A stretch of DNA of 64,000 nt, from contig NZ_CAHJXQ010000008.1 of the NCBI RefSeq assembly GCF_903645325.1, forward strand, positions 41,572 to 105,571. The letters are read 5' to 3'. The position numbers were made by a program, and so were the translations under genes. Positions 27,578-36,043 of the stretch are shown piece by piece (within the stretch, counting starts at the first letter, position 1; every line of letters starts with the position of its first letter). The notes under the pieces are model-generated. The model saw nothing but the letters and a program-made list of their open reading frames with translations, was not told the DNA's origin and did not search any database. The DNA comes from Microbacterium tenebrionis. Its GTDB lineage: Bacteria; Actinomycetota; Actinomycetes; Actinomycetales; Microbacteriaceae.

Positions 27578-28961
27578 CAGCCGATCACCACCCTGGGCTG
27601 GCGGCGCACGCCGTCGGAGATCCGCAGCAGCAGTGCGACGATGAGCCAGTTCGCGACGAGCGAGGATCCACCCGCTGCGAGGAAGGGCGTGGTGAGACCG
27701 GTGAGCGGGATGACGCGGGTCACTCCGCCGACCATGATGAACACCTGCAGGCCGATCGTGAACGACAGGCCGGTCGCGAGGAGCTTGCCGAAGTCGTCCT
27801 GCCCGGCGATGCCGATGCGGACGCCGCGGCTGATGAAGACCATGTAGAGGCAGAGGATCGCGAACAGGCCGATCAGCCCCAGCTCTTCGCCCAGGCTCGG
27901 GATGATGTAGTCGCTCTCGGCCAGGGGGGTGATCTGCGGGCGGCCCTGACCGAGGCCCGTTCCGATCAGTCCGCCGTGCGCGAGACCGAAGATGCCCTGC
28001 ACGAGCTGGAAGCCGGGCCCGCGCGGGTCGACGACCTCGGGGTCGAACGCGTAGAGCCAGTTCGTGAAGCGCCCGTGGACGTACGGGAGGATCTGGGTGG
28101 CGGCGGCGACGCCGGCGGCGACCATGCCGAGACCGATGAGCACCCAGCTCGTCTTGCCCGTGGCGACGTAGAGCATCGCGATGAACAGGCCGAAGATGAG
28201 CATCCCGGTGCCGAGATCGCGTTGGATGACGATGATGCCCAGCGAGATCAGCCAGACGACGATCACGGGTCCGAGTTCGCGCATGCGCGGCCAGGTGATG
28301 CCGAGGAACCGCTTGCCGACCGAGGCGAGGCTCTCGCGAGTGCGGACGAGGTAGCCGGCGAAGAAGATCGCCAGGCAGATCTTGGCGATCTCACCGGGCT
28401 GGAATGAGAAGATCCCGCCGATCGACACCCACACGTCGGCGTTCGCCTCGGAGACGCCGAGACCCGGGATGAACGGCAGGAGCAGGAGCAGGACGCCGGC
28501 GAGGCCGAACAGGTAGGTGTACCGGAAGAGGATCCGGTAGTTGCGCAGCAGGATGACGATCGCGATCGCACCGGCGAGCGAGATCGCCGTCCACGCGAGC
28601 TGCTTCGTGGAGAACGCCGCCCAGCCCGTGTTGTGCTCGGCGATGTCGAGCCGGTAGATCATCGCGATGCCCAGGCCCGTCAACAGCGTCGCGATGGGCA
28701 GCACGAACGGGTCGGCGTCGGATGCCACGGCGCGCAGCACGAAGTGCAGGGCGAAGACGAGTACGACGAGTCCGCCGCCGATGAAGAGGATGAACGGGTC
28801 GATGAGGCCCAGGGCGCCCAGCTGCACGAGCGCGAGGGCTGCACCGCTGATGGCGCAGGCGAAGAGCAGCGCCAGAACTCGCGGTTGCGCTGGGTCTGCG
28901 GCATCCGCATCCGCTTGAGAGCCTTGATGACCGTGGTGTCGGCGACGACGTCGGCGCTCAT
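27577..28961 (-). CDS. rodA: RodA/FtsW-family (SEDS) glycan polymerase with apparent frameshift
   Basis: This is a SEDS peptidoglycan polymerase with about 10-12 helices; family motifs NADVWVSIGGIFSFQPGE, LQRDLGTG-like IVIQRDLGTG and GLIGTGLGQGRP are visible. The coupled start is ATG at 28961-28959, overlapping the pstP stop and reading MSADVVADTTVIKALKRMRM to QRNRE. From there the main frame (ALLFACAISGAALALVQLGALG...) is out of phase by one base. A single missing base near 28875-28879 (GAG-TTCTGG instead of GAG-xTT-CTG) would restore a normal 462-residue protein. The downstream frame alone has only a GTG at 28827. Confidence 0.85.
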
Positions 28962-30313
28962 CCGATCACCTCACCGTCGTTCGCCGTCGTGGTGCCGGAC
29001 TCGGCCGGGGCGCCGTTCGGGGTCTCGGTCGGCAGTGGTACCGGCGAGGTCGTCGGGGCGGGGGAGGGCGTCTGGCCGACGACGGCCTCTTCGCCGGCGC
29101 GCAGCCGCTCGACGATCGCCATCGCGTCGGAGAGCGAACGGGCGGTGATGGTCCGCTCGACGGTGGCGCGCTGGTAGGCGGGAAGGTTCGCCAGCAGGAT
29201 GCCGGTGTCCTCGAGTTCGGTCGACAGTGAGATGGGCCCGATGTTCTGCTGCACTCCCTGGAAGATGACGACGCTGTCCTCGTCGGCGCCGACGAAGTAG
29301 CGGGTCTGGGTCCAGTTGTACGCGAGGATGCCCGCACCGGTGAGCGCGAGCACGAACACGACGAGCGCGGCGATCCAGCCGATGCGGCGACGCCGTGCGC
29401 GACGGCGATCCTCTTCGATGAGCTCTTCGAGGTAGTCGGCGGCCGGCTCGAAGTGCGACGGTTCGTTGGCCGCCTGGCGCACCGGGTGCAGCCAGCTCGT
29501 TCTGGGAGCGCGCTCCGGCGGGATGAGAACGCCGGAAGGCGTGGATGCCGCGCCGACGATGGTGGGCGTGCCGGAGGAGAGCGGATGCTGTCCTCCGACG
29601 TCGACCAGCACGATCGTGACGTTGTCGGGGGCTCCGCCATCGAGGGCCTGCTTGAGCAGGTTGTCGGCGGTGCGGCCGGGCGGCAGACCGAGGCGCATGG
29701 CCTTGAGGATGTGGGCCTCGTCGACGACGCCGGAGAGGCCGTCGGAGCACAGCAGCCAGCGGTCGCCGGGGAGCGTCGGCATGACGAACATGTCGAGCTC
29801 GGGGTCGTTGTCCATGTCGCTGAGAACCCGCATGAGCACGGAGCGGCGGGGGGGGTAGCGCGCCTCTTCGGGCGTGATGCGGCCGGAGTCGACCAGGCGC
29901 TGGACGAAGGTGTGGTCGGCGGTGATCTGGGTCAGCTCGTCATCGCGATAGAGGTAGATGCGGGAATCGCCGATGTGCCCGATGACCGCGTGGTCGTCGA
30001 CCATGATGATCACACTGACGGTGGTGCCCAGGCCCGCGAGTTCGGGCTGCTCCTTGGCCGCGCGGATGAGGTCGCCGGCTGCGCTGGTCGCTGCGGCCTG
30101 CAGGGAGGCCTGCGCGTCATCCGTTGAGGAGAAGGCCTGGTCGAGCCGCTCGAGGTGCTGGATGGCGATCGTGGATGCCACGTCGCCACCCGCGTGCCCG
30201 CCCATGCCGTCGGCGACGGCGAACAGGTTCGCTCCGGCGTAACCGGAATCCTGGTTGTTGGACCGGACCTTCCCGGTGTGGGAGATCGCGGAGGCGGATC
30301 CTTCGAAGACCAT
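28958..30313 (-). CDS. pstP: PP2C-family serine/threonine phosphatase PstP
   Basis: The 451-residue metal-dependent phosphatase removes phosphates set by PknA/PknB. PP2C motifs are seen at the N-terminus: SNNQDSGYAG, FAVADGMGGHAGGDVAS, HIGDSRIYLYRD, LLCSDGLSGVVD and GGAPDNVTIVLVDV. A basic stretch RRRARRRRIGW precedes one membrane helix (about 315-340). The short extracellular domain ends with a Pro/Thr-rich tail. The ATG at 30313 starts MVFEGSASAIS, 7 nt after fhaB; the longer open frame runs into fhaB. Confidence 0.95.
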   Translation of the reverse strand: MVFEGSASAISHTGKVRSNNQDSGYAGANLFAVADGMGGHAGGDVASTIAIQHLERLDQAFSSTDDAQASLQAAATSAAGDLIRAAKEQPELAGLGTTVSVIIMVDDHAVIGHIGDSRIYLYRDDELTQITADHTFVQRLVDSGRITPEEARYPPRRSVLMRVLSDMDNDPELDMFVMPTLPGDRWLLCSDGLSGVVDEAHILKAMRLGLPPGRTADNLLKQALDGGAPDNVTIVLVDVGGQHPLSSGTPTIVGAASTPSGVLIPPERAPRTSWLHPVRQAANEPSHFEPAADYLEELIEEDRRRARRRRIGWIAALVVFVLALTGAGILAYNWTQTRYFVGADEDSVVIFQGVQQNIGPISLSTELEDTGILLANLPAYQRATVERTITARSLSDAMAIVERLRAGEEAVVGQTPSPAPTTSPVPLPTETPNGAPAESGTTTANDGEVIG

Positions 30314-30320
30314 GCCGGGT

Positions 30321-30854
30321 TCAGGCCCGCAGCTCGAAGGTCGTTGCGCCGACCTTGATCGTGTCGCCGATGCTGATGGGGGCCGGGGTGCCGCCCAGGC
30401 GCTTTCCGCCGAGGAAGGTGCCGTTGGTCGAGTCGAGGTCCTGGATCGCCCAGGCATCGCCGCGCAGCAGCAGGCGGGCGTGGTGGCTGGACGTGTAGTC
30501 GTCGCGGATGACGAGGCCCGACTCGCTCGATCGGCCGATGGTCATCGCCTCGGTGCCCAGGGGCAGCTCGAGCCCCGCCTTCGGACCCGAAGTGATGACG
30601 AGTTTGGAGACGGTGGAGGTCGTGGCGGGGCCGCTCGTGCGCGCGCCGCCCCGGGGTGCCGACCGCGGAACCGCAGCTGTCGGCGCGGAGGGCGCGGAGG
30701 TCGGGGCGACGCCGCCGGAGGCGGCCGCGGCGGGCAGCTTGCGCACCTTCACACCGAACAGGTCGGCACGGAGGGAGTAGACGACGCCGAAGACGAAGAA
30801 CCACAGCAGCACCAGGAAGCCGATGCGCAGCAGGAGGAGGACGAGCTCACTCAT
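30321..30854 (-). CDS. fhaB: FHA-domain protein FhaB (FipA-like)
   Basis: The 177-residue protein has an N-terminal membrane helix (LVLLLLRIGFLVLLWFFVFGVVYSL), a short Ala/Pro linker and a C-terminal FHA domain (about 95-177). The FHA domain has IGRSSESGLVIRDDYTSSHHA and LDSTNGTFLGGKRL, the phosphothreonine-binding motifs. It links kinase signals to division and cell-wall enzymes. The ATG overlaps the fhaA stop (ATGA). Confidence 0.94.
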   Translation of the reverse strand: MSELVLLLLRIGFLVLLWFFVFGVVYSLRADLFGVKVRKLPAAAASGGVAPTSAPSAPTAAVPRSAPRGGARTSGPATTSTVSKLVITSGPKAGLELPLGTEAMTIGRSSESGLVIRDDYTSSHHARLLLRGDAWAIQDLDSTNGTFLGGKRLGGTPAPISIGDTIKVGATTFELRA

Positions 30855-31573
30855 CGGGTTGCCACCCCGCTCCCTGAGCCGCCGCTGCTTCCTGGGCCCG
30901 TCGAAGGGTCGGCGACCGCGACGACGCGGAAGACGAGATCGGTGCGGCCGATCGTGATCGTGGTGTCGGTCGGCAGCGGTGCCTCGCGCACCTTCTCTCC
31001 GTTGACCTTGGTGCCGTTGGTGGAGCCGAGGTCGCGCATCATGGCGCGCTCGCCGTCCCACAGCACCTCGACGTGCTTGCGGCTGGATCCGGCATCCGCG
31101 ATGGTGATGTCGGCATCCGAGCCGCGGCCGATGACGGTGCGCGCACGGGAGATCGGGTGGCGGCGTCCGTCGACGTCGATCACGGCCTGCCAGCTGACGC
31201 GGCCCTCGATCGTGCCGGAGCTCACGCGCACCGTGCCGGTGGCGACCTTCTCGTCGGACTCGAGCGCGATCGACACGGGGCCGGCGAAGCTGTATCCCTG
31301 TGCCTTGGCGTGCTTGGTGAGCAGGGCGTGCAGCTCGTCGGTGAGCGCGCCGCCGAGGGCGCGCATCCGGTCGTGGTCGTCGGCGCTCAGGCGCACGACG
31401 AAGCTGTTGGGCACGATGATGCGGTCGCGACTGACCACGGCCGCGTTGATGTCGGCCTCGCGGCGCAGGGCCGAAGCGATCTCCACCGGCTGGATGCCGC
31501 TGCGGAAGGTCTTGGCGAAAGCGCCGTTGACGGCGCGCTCAAGACCCTTCTCAAAGCTGTCAAGTAGTCCCAC
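30851..31573 (-). CDS. fhaA: FHA-domain protein FhaA with DUF3662 N-terminus
   Basis: The 240-residue cytoplasmic protein has an N-terminal FhaA domain (LLDSFEKGLERAVNGAFAKTFRSGIQPVEIASALRRE, residues 2-38 and on to about 120). The C-terminal FHA domain has VIGRGSDADITIADAGSSRKH and LGSTNGTKVNGEKV. In mycobacteria FhaA binds phosphorylated MviN and tunes peptidoglycan synthesis. The GTG start has AGGAG 7 nt upstream and it is the first gene of the operon. The Ser/Gly tail after residue 217 is encoded by a split dispersed repeat. Confidence 0.93.
   Translation of the reverse strand: MGLLDSFEKGLERAVNGAFAKTFRSGIQPVEIASALRREADINAAVVSRDRIIVPNSFVVRLSADDHDRMRALGGALTDELHALLTKHAKAQGYSFAGPVSIALESDEKVATGTVRVSSGTIEGRVSWQAVIDVDGRRHPISRARTVIGRGSDADITIADAGSSRKHVEVLWDGERAMMRDLGSTNGTKVNGEKVREAPLPTDTTITIGRTDLVFRVVAVADPSTGPGSSGGSGSGVATR
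30872..30908. repeat. Split copy of the 19-bp repeat in the fhaA 3' end
   Basis: CCCTGAGCC (30872-30880) and GCCCGTCGAAGGG (30896-30908) are the two halves of the repeat at 2366, separated by 15 bases. They encode DPSTGPGSSGGSGSG, the low-complexity tail of FhaA. The reading frame is preserved. Confidence 0.45.
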
Positions 31574-31717
31574 GGGGCTCCTCTGGCATGGCGGTGGTAG
31601 CAACATCGTAGCCAGGTGTCCTGAAAGTACGCCGCTTCGGTGACACGGGGGCGCGTACGAGAGGGGCTGAAGTGCGTGATATCCTCGTGAAGTTGAGTTC
31701 TTCGGAACGAGACGCTC

Positions 31718-31800
31718 GCGCGAGTGGCGGAATGGTAGACGCGCTGGCTTCAGGTGCCAGTGTCCTTATGGACGTGGGGGTTCAAGTCCCCCCTCGCGCA
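31718..31800 (+). tRNA. tRNA-Leu (CAG)
   Basis: The acceptor GCGCGAG pairs with CTCGCGC, discriminator A. The anticodon arm CTGGC-TTCAGGT-GCCAG gives CAG. A long variable arm TGTCCTTATGGACG is typical of a class II leucine tRNA, and the T-arm is GGGGG-TTCAAGT-CCCCC. The length is 83 nt. An accessory segment starts after it. Confidence 0.97.
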
Positions 31801-31844
31801 CGCTGGGCTGTATTCGTAAATTCAGCCCGATGTATTCGTAAATT

Positions 31845-31883
31845 GAAAGAGCCGGTCAGGTGCATAATCTGACCGGCTCTTTC
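31845..31883 (+). terminator. Stem-loop terminator downstream of tRNA-Leu
   Basis: A perfect 15-bp stem GAAAGAGCCGGTCAG/CTGACCGGCTCTTTC has a 9-nt loop and is followed by TGTTT. A 14-bp direct repeat TGTATTCGTAAATT (31809-31822 and 31831-31844) lies between the tRNA and the stem. Confidence 0.8.
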
Positions 31884-31897
31884 TGTTTCGCCGTGCC

Positions 31898-32674
31898 ATG
31901 CTTACGTCGAGCGAAAGGCATGCGATCACGGTGAACCTGCCATTTCAACTTCGAGCACATCACCTCGTCAAGCACCCGCTGCTTCAAGACGGTCGTGCGG
32001 TGCGAGATTTGAAGGTGCTCGTCGATGTACCGGTCTGGGACATGCTTCGCGAGAGCGAAGGCCATGCATTCCTCTTGCTCCGGGCGCTGCTTCAGGGTGA
32101 GCGGATATCCATGTCTCTTTACGGAGACGATGGCCCACCGCCTGACGTTGAGCGTTGCCCGGACGATTCACCGTTCGGCGGCGGTGAGGCTATCGGCTGG
32201 ACCGTGGTCACGATGAACGACGACCTGATGGTTCCGTACAAGATCACTACCGCTACTGAGGAGTCAGTCTCTGGGGAGGCCCTCTTCGCTGACCAAGTCT
32301 TCGCCGCGCGCATGGTGCTCGAGCAGGAGCAAGCCATGGGCGATGAGCGTGATGCCTTGCTCATCACCGTGGCCCAGGAAGTCGGTGCCGATCTACTCAT
32401 CACGGAACGGGCGTCGCTCCTCAACACCCGGCTGTTGCAGCGCGGGAACTGCCAGGTCGCCGCACCGGTCGACGCCCTCGCGCTCGTCGCTCTCTACCTC
32501 CGGGCGGCAGGGCAGTTCATCGCCGCGAGGGGAGGCTGGTGGAGCTTCGTGGCGCCGCCGACGCAGTTTTACCAGCAGATGGCGGAAGCGCACCTGCCGA
32601 CCCTTGCGGAGTTCGTGCGTCGAGCGGACGGCGTAGTGTCACCGGCGACAACAAGTTCGACATCCGAGCCATAG
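31898..32674 (+). CDS. Hypothetical protein
   Basis: This 258-residue protein of unknown function has no membrane helix. Recognisable stretches are FQLRAHHLVKHPLLQDGRAVRDLKVLV, VGADLLITERASLLNTRLLQRG (reminiscent of the metal-site turn in PIN-like or nuclease-like folds, weak) and FIAARGGWWSFVAPPTQFYQQM. The start is uncertain: ATG 31898 or the in-frame GTG 31931. Codon use is more AT-rich than neighbouring housekeeping genes. It is the first gene of the accessory segment behind tRNA-Leu. No function is proposed. Confidence 0.65.
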   Translation: MLTSSERHAITVNLPFQLRAHHLVKHPLLQDGRAVRDLKVLVDVPVWDMLRESEGHAFLLLRALLQGERISMSLYGDDGPPPDVERCPDDSPFGGGEAIGWTVVTMNDDLMVPYKITTATEESVSGEALFADQVFAARMVLEQEQAMGDERDALLITVAQEVGADLLITERASLLNTRLLQRGNCQVAAPVDALALVALYLRAAGQFIAARGGWWSFVAPPTQFYQQMAEAHLPTLAEFVRRADGVVSPATTSSTSEP

Positions 32675-33075
32675 TTGGTGCCTCAAGCGTTACGTTCACG
32701 AAGCACATCGGTCAGACTCGTCGCTACCACTGCTCGACCACATCATGTGTTCTTTATGCGACGGCAACTGCACCGGTCTCAGAGTTGAGCGCATCTTCAA
32801 CGATCTCGGGCAGTACAACGACGATCCGGTACAACGTCGACACGACGAATCCTCTGCAGGCGTTTTCACCGGCGATCAACGGTGAGATGACGGTGAAGCT
32901 CACTCCACGCGCGTGGACGTTGACCGGTAAGCACGATCTCATGCCCGTGCACCAGTTCATGTGGGGACCGCAGCTCTCGGAGTACAAGATCTCGTACTCC
33001 ACGCACGATTTCTACACCCTCGTTTGTCTCTATGGTGGCCCTGTGTGTACAGCAAAGGTCAACGTGCAGTTATGA
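32539..33075 (+). CDS. Hypothetical secreted-type protein fragment, probably 5'-truncated
   Basis: From about 32640 the frame encodes a beta-rich sequence (FDIRAIVGASSVTFTKHIG...TTIRYNVDTTNPLQAFSPAINGE...GKHDLMPVHQFMWG...YTLVCLYGGPVCTAKVNVQL) with several Cys and no signal peptide. It weakly resembles extracellular domains such as DUF3238; this is not firm. The first 30-odd codons overlap the preceding gene in another frame and look like non-coding read-through, and no good start exists near 32640. It may be the remains of a longer gene fused or recombined here. It overlaps the next gene by ATGA. Confidence 0.45.
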   Translation: MELRGAADAVLPADGGSAPADPCGVRASSGRRSVTGDNKFDIRAIVGASSVTFTKHIGQTRRYHCSTTSCVLYATATAPVSELSASSTISGSTTTIRYNVDTTNPLQAFSPAINGEMTVKLTPRAWTLTGKHDLMPVHQFMWGPQLSEYKISYSTHDFYTLVCLYGGPVCTAKVNVQL

Positions 33076-33635
33076 CGTCCACGGCAGTGAGAAGGCAGAG
33101 CCGAGCGGGAACAATCGGTGCTCTTCTGCTGGGGATCGGTGGCGTCATCTTGGCAAGCATGGTCCGCTCCGTCGATCACATGACGTTGCCGATATTCATC
33201 CTGACAAACCTCGGAGACTTCGTCGGGTTCGCCCTTGTCGTGACTGGAACCACCCTTGCCGCGTCGCGCAGCTCATCTCTGGGGCGAGCGTTCATGATCG
33301 CGGGATCCGCGACCTGGCTCGTGGGTTGGTCGTGGGCCTGGCATGCAGGGCTGGTGTTCCCCGTTCCGTTCTGGATCTGGGCCGCCATCGCGGCACTCGC
33401 CTACCTGTCGGCGGCGATTGCATACTTCGTGCATGGCGCGCTATCGGCGGGTAGCGCAACGGTGCCGCTTCTGCTTGGGTCGCTGGGCTCCATGATGCCC
33501 CCGCTGTTGAGTCCGGTTTTCATTCCGGACTACACGTACGTGCCCTTCAGTGTTGGCGCCATTTGTGCCGCGGTGCTCGCGTTCTTCGAAGTGAGGCGCT
33601 CGTACCACGGCGGTGGAGGCAGCGTCGTGACATGA
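33072..33635 (+). CDS. Hypothetical polytopic membrane protein
   Basis: The 187-residue protein has about six predicted helices (GTIGALLLGIGGVILASMV, LGDFVGFALVVTGTTLA, AFMIAGSATWLVGWSWAWHAG, FWIWAAIAALAYLSAAIAYF, SATVPLLLGSLGSMMPPLL, VPFSVGAICAAVLAFFEV). No family is recognised. The ATG overlaps the preceding stop (ATGA), so it is coupled to the truncated upstream ORF. Confidence 0.7.
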   Translation: MTSTAVRRQSRAGTIGALLLGIGGVILASMVRSVDHMTLPIFILTNLGDFVGFALVVTGTTLAASRSSSLGRAFMIAGSATWLVGWSWAWHAGLVFPVPFWIWAAIAALAYLSAAIAYFVHGALSAGSATVPLLLGSLGSMMPPLLSPVFIPDYTYVPFSVGAICAAVLAFFEVRRSYHGGGGSVVT

Positions 33636-34039
33636 GTACCCCTGAGGCCACTTCTCGGTTCCGCCTGACAACCCATCAAGGCTGAATATCGCGATTGACA
33701 TCGTCCAACCATCCGGTCGCCGACGACGTCACCCTGGGTGTCGGCACCGTCTCAAGGCGTTCTATCACTCACCGGAAGGGGGGTGCCGGGTTCCCGCGCT
33801 TCGCGCGCTGACGACGGCGACGAGAGCTCGCTCCATCCCGCGTTCGAAACAGAGCAGCAGGGCAAACGCATTGGCGTACCGCTGTTCGTCGACTTTCCGT
33901 ATCCATTGACGGCCGTCCGAACTGGTGAAGAGAACGTTGCGGGCAATCACATTTCAGGGAGATCCTTGAATCACGCGCCGCATCTCCGCACCGGGTGGCA
34001 ACATCGCGGGAAGGCCAGTGTCGCTGATGATGCGATAGG
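33636..34039. other. Gene-poor stretch in the accessory segment
   Basis: About 400 nt lie between the membrane protein gene and the opposing regulator gene. Short open frames exist on both strands (for example 33765-33950 minus and 33738-34097 plus) but none has a good ribosome-binding site, conserved motif or typical codon use. The sequence may be a decayed gene. Confidence 0.5.
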
Positions 34040-34981
34040 TCAGGAACGGCGTCGCTCCCTGCGCAGGAGGGAGCGCAGAGTCTCGGCGTTCGCGTAGCCG
34101 ACCCGTAGCGCGATCTCGGCGGAGGTGAGGTCCGTGGTTGCTGAGAGGTGCCGAGCTCGTTCGATGCGAAGCCGTTGGACGAAGCCGAGCGGAGTGAGGT
34201 TGAGCGCCGCACGGATTCGTCGTTCGAGGGTGCGCCGGCTGGTGCCGAGCGACTGCGCGACGAAGGCGACGTTGAACGGTTCGTCCAGGCGGGCGCGCAC
34301 GAAGCGTTCGAACTCGACGACGATCGGGTCCTCGTGCCGGAGATGTTCATAGGCGACGAAGGCCGCCTGCGACGGGCGCTCGTCGATGAGGAGGAGCTTG
34401 GCGACATGTTGGGCCAGGTCGGGGCTGATCGATCGCACGAGTGAGAGCGCGAGGTCGATGTGGGCGAATGCGGCGCCTGCGGTGACGAGGTTCCCGTCGA
34501 CCACGACCATGGTGTCGAGATCGAGGCCGACGGTCGGATAGCGCTTCAGGAACTCTGGCCCCAGGAACCAGCTGGTCGTCGCCCGCCGATGATGCATCCG
34601 TCCGGTCTCGGCGACGGCGAACACGCCGGTGCACGCCGCGGCGATCCGGGTGGTCGCCTCGTCGAGGCGCCCGAGCGAGGCAATGACCGAACGAGCATCT
34701 CGGCTCTGGAGGGCGTCGTTGGTAGCGGCGGCCGTGAGGGTTCCAAGCGCAGGGACGACGACAACGTCGAAGTCTCCGGACTCCGACAGCGGGTGGTCCA
34801 CCGACAGGGTCATCGACGCCGTCGTGGTCACTCGCCGTCTCGGTCCGAGGATGGCGAGTTCGATCGGCTCGATCTGGGGGTCGACATCGCCGCGGGCTCC
34901 GTCGGCCACCCGCACGATGTCGATGATCGACGCGATGGCCGAACCGAAGCAGCCGTCGATCGCGATCAGTCCGATACGCAT
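34040..34981 (-). CDS. GlxA-family AraC-type transcriptional regulator
   Basis: The 313-residue regulator has an N-terminal DJ-1/PfpI-like domain (residues 1-165; nucleophile-elbow-like Cys in RIAAACTGVFAVAETG). The C-terminal HTH_18 AraC domain (about 215-313) includes VAQSLGTSRRTLERRIRAALNLTPLGFVQRLRIERA and SAEIALRVGYANAETLRSLLRRE. Members regulate catabolic or detoxification genes. It is divergent from a small monooxygenase-like gene 106 nt away, the probable target. Confidence 0.9.
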   Translation of the reverse strand: MRIGLIAIDGCFGSAIASIIDIVRVADGARGDVDPQIEPIELAILGPRRRVTTTASMTLSVDHPLSESGDFDVVVVPALGTLTAAATNDALQSRDARSVIASLGRLDEATTRIAAACTGVFAVAETGRMHHRRATTSWFLGPEFLKRYPTVGLDLDTMVVVDGNLVTAGAAFAHIDLALSLVRSISPDLAQHVAKLLLIDERPSQAAFVAYEHLRHEDPIVVEFERFVRARLDEPFNVAFVAQSLGTSRRTLERRIRAALNLTPLGFVQRLRIERARHLSATTDLTSAEIALRVGYANAETLRSLLRRERRRS

Positions 34982-35087
34982 GACGTGAATAATAGCAAAA
35001 CTGCCGTATACGCCACTACCTACCGGCCCTCGCTCGTCATACGCTGACTTCGTCCCACGAAAAACCCGACTTCAAGGAGAGTCCCTC

Positions 35088-35399
35088 GTGTCCACACCCG
35101 CATCACTTCCGTATGCCTTCGTCGCCAAGATCGTCGCGGCCGATGGACAGCACGACGCGCTCGCCGATCTGCTCGCCGGCGCTGTCGCACTCGCCAACGA
35201 AGAAGTAGGAACGATTGTCTGGTTCGCGGTCAGGACCGACGCCGACACCTTCTGGATCTTCGATGCATTCCCCGACGAGGCCGCTCGCGACGCCCACGCC
35301 AACGGCGCCATCGTCGCAGCCCTGACGGCCAACCAGCACCTCCTCGGCGCAGCACCCGAGATCATGGCGGCCGACGTCCTCGCGTCCAAGCTCCCGTAG
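35088..35399 (+). CDS. Antibiotic biosynthesis monooxygenase (ABM) domain protein
   Basis: The 103-residue ferredoxin-like ABM protein contains YAFVAKIVAADGQHDALADLL, NEEVGTIVWFAVRTDADTFWIFDAFPDEAARDAHANG and a Leu-rich end. The family includes heme-degrading and quinol monooxygenases and many uncharacterised members, so the reaction is not assigned. The GTG start is preceded by AAGGAGAG. It is likely controlled by the divergent GlxA-type regulator. Confidence 0.85.
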   Translation: MSTPASLPYAFVAKIVAADGQHDALADLLAGAVALANEEVGTIVWFAVRTDADTFWIFDAFPDEAARDAHANGAIVAALTANQHLLGAAPEIMAADVLASKLP

Positions 35400-35611
35400 T
35401 CCGCCAACGCACGAGACGATCGCGCCCCGCCGAGCCGTCGCCAGGTCGCGACGCAACGCCACGCTGCGTTGCCGAGCGGTGCGAGGCCTATCGGCACACG
35501 GACAGGATGCCGGCCGCGAGCGCTCAGCCGGCGAGGGGTCCGTCGCAGAGGAAAGCGACGTCGGTGTCGGGCAGAGCCGTGAGGCCAGCGCATCGCGCGA
35601 CCACCAGAACC

Positions 35612-35653
35612 GAACAGCCCCTGACCTGTGTTTCCGCAGGTCAGGGGCTGTTC
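35612..35653. terminator. Perfect 17-bp stem-loop next to the IS remnant
   Basis: GAACAGCCCCTGACCTG pairs perfectly with CAGGTCAGGGGCTGTTC around an 8-nt loop (TGTTTCCG). The outer bases C/G extend it to 18 bp. It abuts the transposase fragment. It may be a terminator of the element's old neighbourhood, though no T tract follows on the plus strand. The 210 nt before it (35400-35611) hold no recognisable gene. Confidence 0.5.
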
Positions 35654-35654
35654 G

Positions 35655-35840
35655 CCGGACGGCGCTGGCGCATGCTCGGTCTGCAGGCCGGCAAGCACAA
35701 CAGCAAGAAGCAGGGGCTGGGTTACGCGTTCGTGCACCACGCGGTCGATGACTGCACCCGACTGGCCTACTCCGAGCAGCTGGCCGACGAACGCAAGGAG
35801 ACCGCCGCGGCGTTCTGGACCCGCGCACGTGATGACTCCA
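35655..35840 (+). pseudogene. IS481-family transposase remnant (integrase core fragment)
   Basis: The frame encodes RRWRMLGLQAGKHNSKKQG then LGYAFVHHAVDDCTRLAYSEQLADERKETAAAFWTRA. The YAFxHHAVDDxxRLAYSE stretch is typical of the central DDE/rve domain of IS481-like transposases, containing the second catalytic Asp region. Only about 60 residues remain; the N-terminal helix-turn-helix, the first Asp and the final Glu are missing. No inverted repeats were found. It marks past mobile-element activity in this accessory segment. Confidence 0.85.
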
Positions 35841-35929
35841 TTCGAGTGAGAAGTAGAGAGCTTTCTCGAAGGATCACACGGTGACCGCGCTTACGTCGTC
35901 AACGACGAGCCAGACCACCACGCCCTACA

Positions 35930-36043
35930 TCACTTTATGGGGGAGTTGGCGGTGGTATATGCATAGGCGGCGCTAGCAGGAAGCAAGACCGCCAGCAGTA
36001 TGGCGACCCCCGGGACTTTGTTACGTAGGTGACGCATGGTCAT
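35930..36043 (-). CDS. Short ORF with signal peptide, possibly truncated secreted protein
   Basis: A 37-residue ORF starts MTMRHLRNKVPG, has a hydrophobic core VAILLAVLLPASAAYAYT and stops after nine more residues (TANSPIK). AAAGGTG lies just before the ATG. The signal peptide with an ASAAYA-type cleavage site is convincing, but the mature part is too short for a typical secreted protein, so it is either a tiny peptide or the 5' end of a gene cut by the nearby rearrangement. Confidence 0.4.
   Translation of the reverse strand: MTMRHLRNKVPGVAILLAVLLPASAAYAYTTANSPIK

Noticed and set aside
28870..28883. Programmed ribosomal frameshifting in the RodA-like gene
   Set aside because: No slippery heptamer or downstream stimulatory structure is evident. 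A single-base lesion or sequencing error is simpler.
31718..31844. Possible att core from the tRNA-Leu 3' end and the 14-bp direct repeat TGTATTCGTAAATT
   Set aside because: The two repeat copies are only 22 nt apart, and no copy of the tRNA end was seen at the far side of the accessory segment.
33765..33950. Minus-strand 61-codon ORF and a plus-strand 119-codon ORF at 33738-34097
   Set aside because: No ribosome-binding site, no motif, and the plus-strand frame overlaps the 3' end of the regulator gene. They may be decayed remains but cannot be supported as genes.
35400..35611. Extra coding remnant between the ABM gene and the IS481 fragment
   Set aside because: Open frames on both strands lack similarity to transposase or any family. 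No inverted repeats delimit an element.
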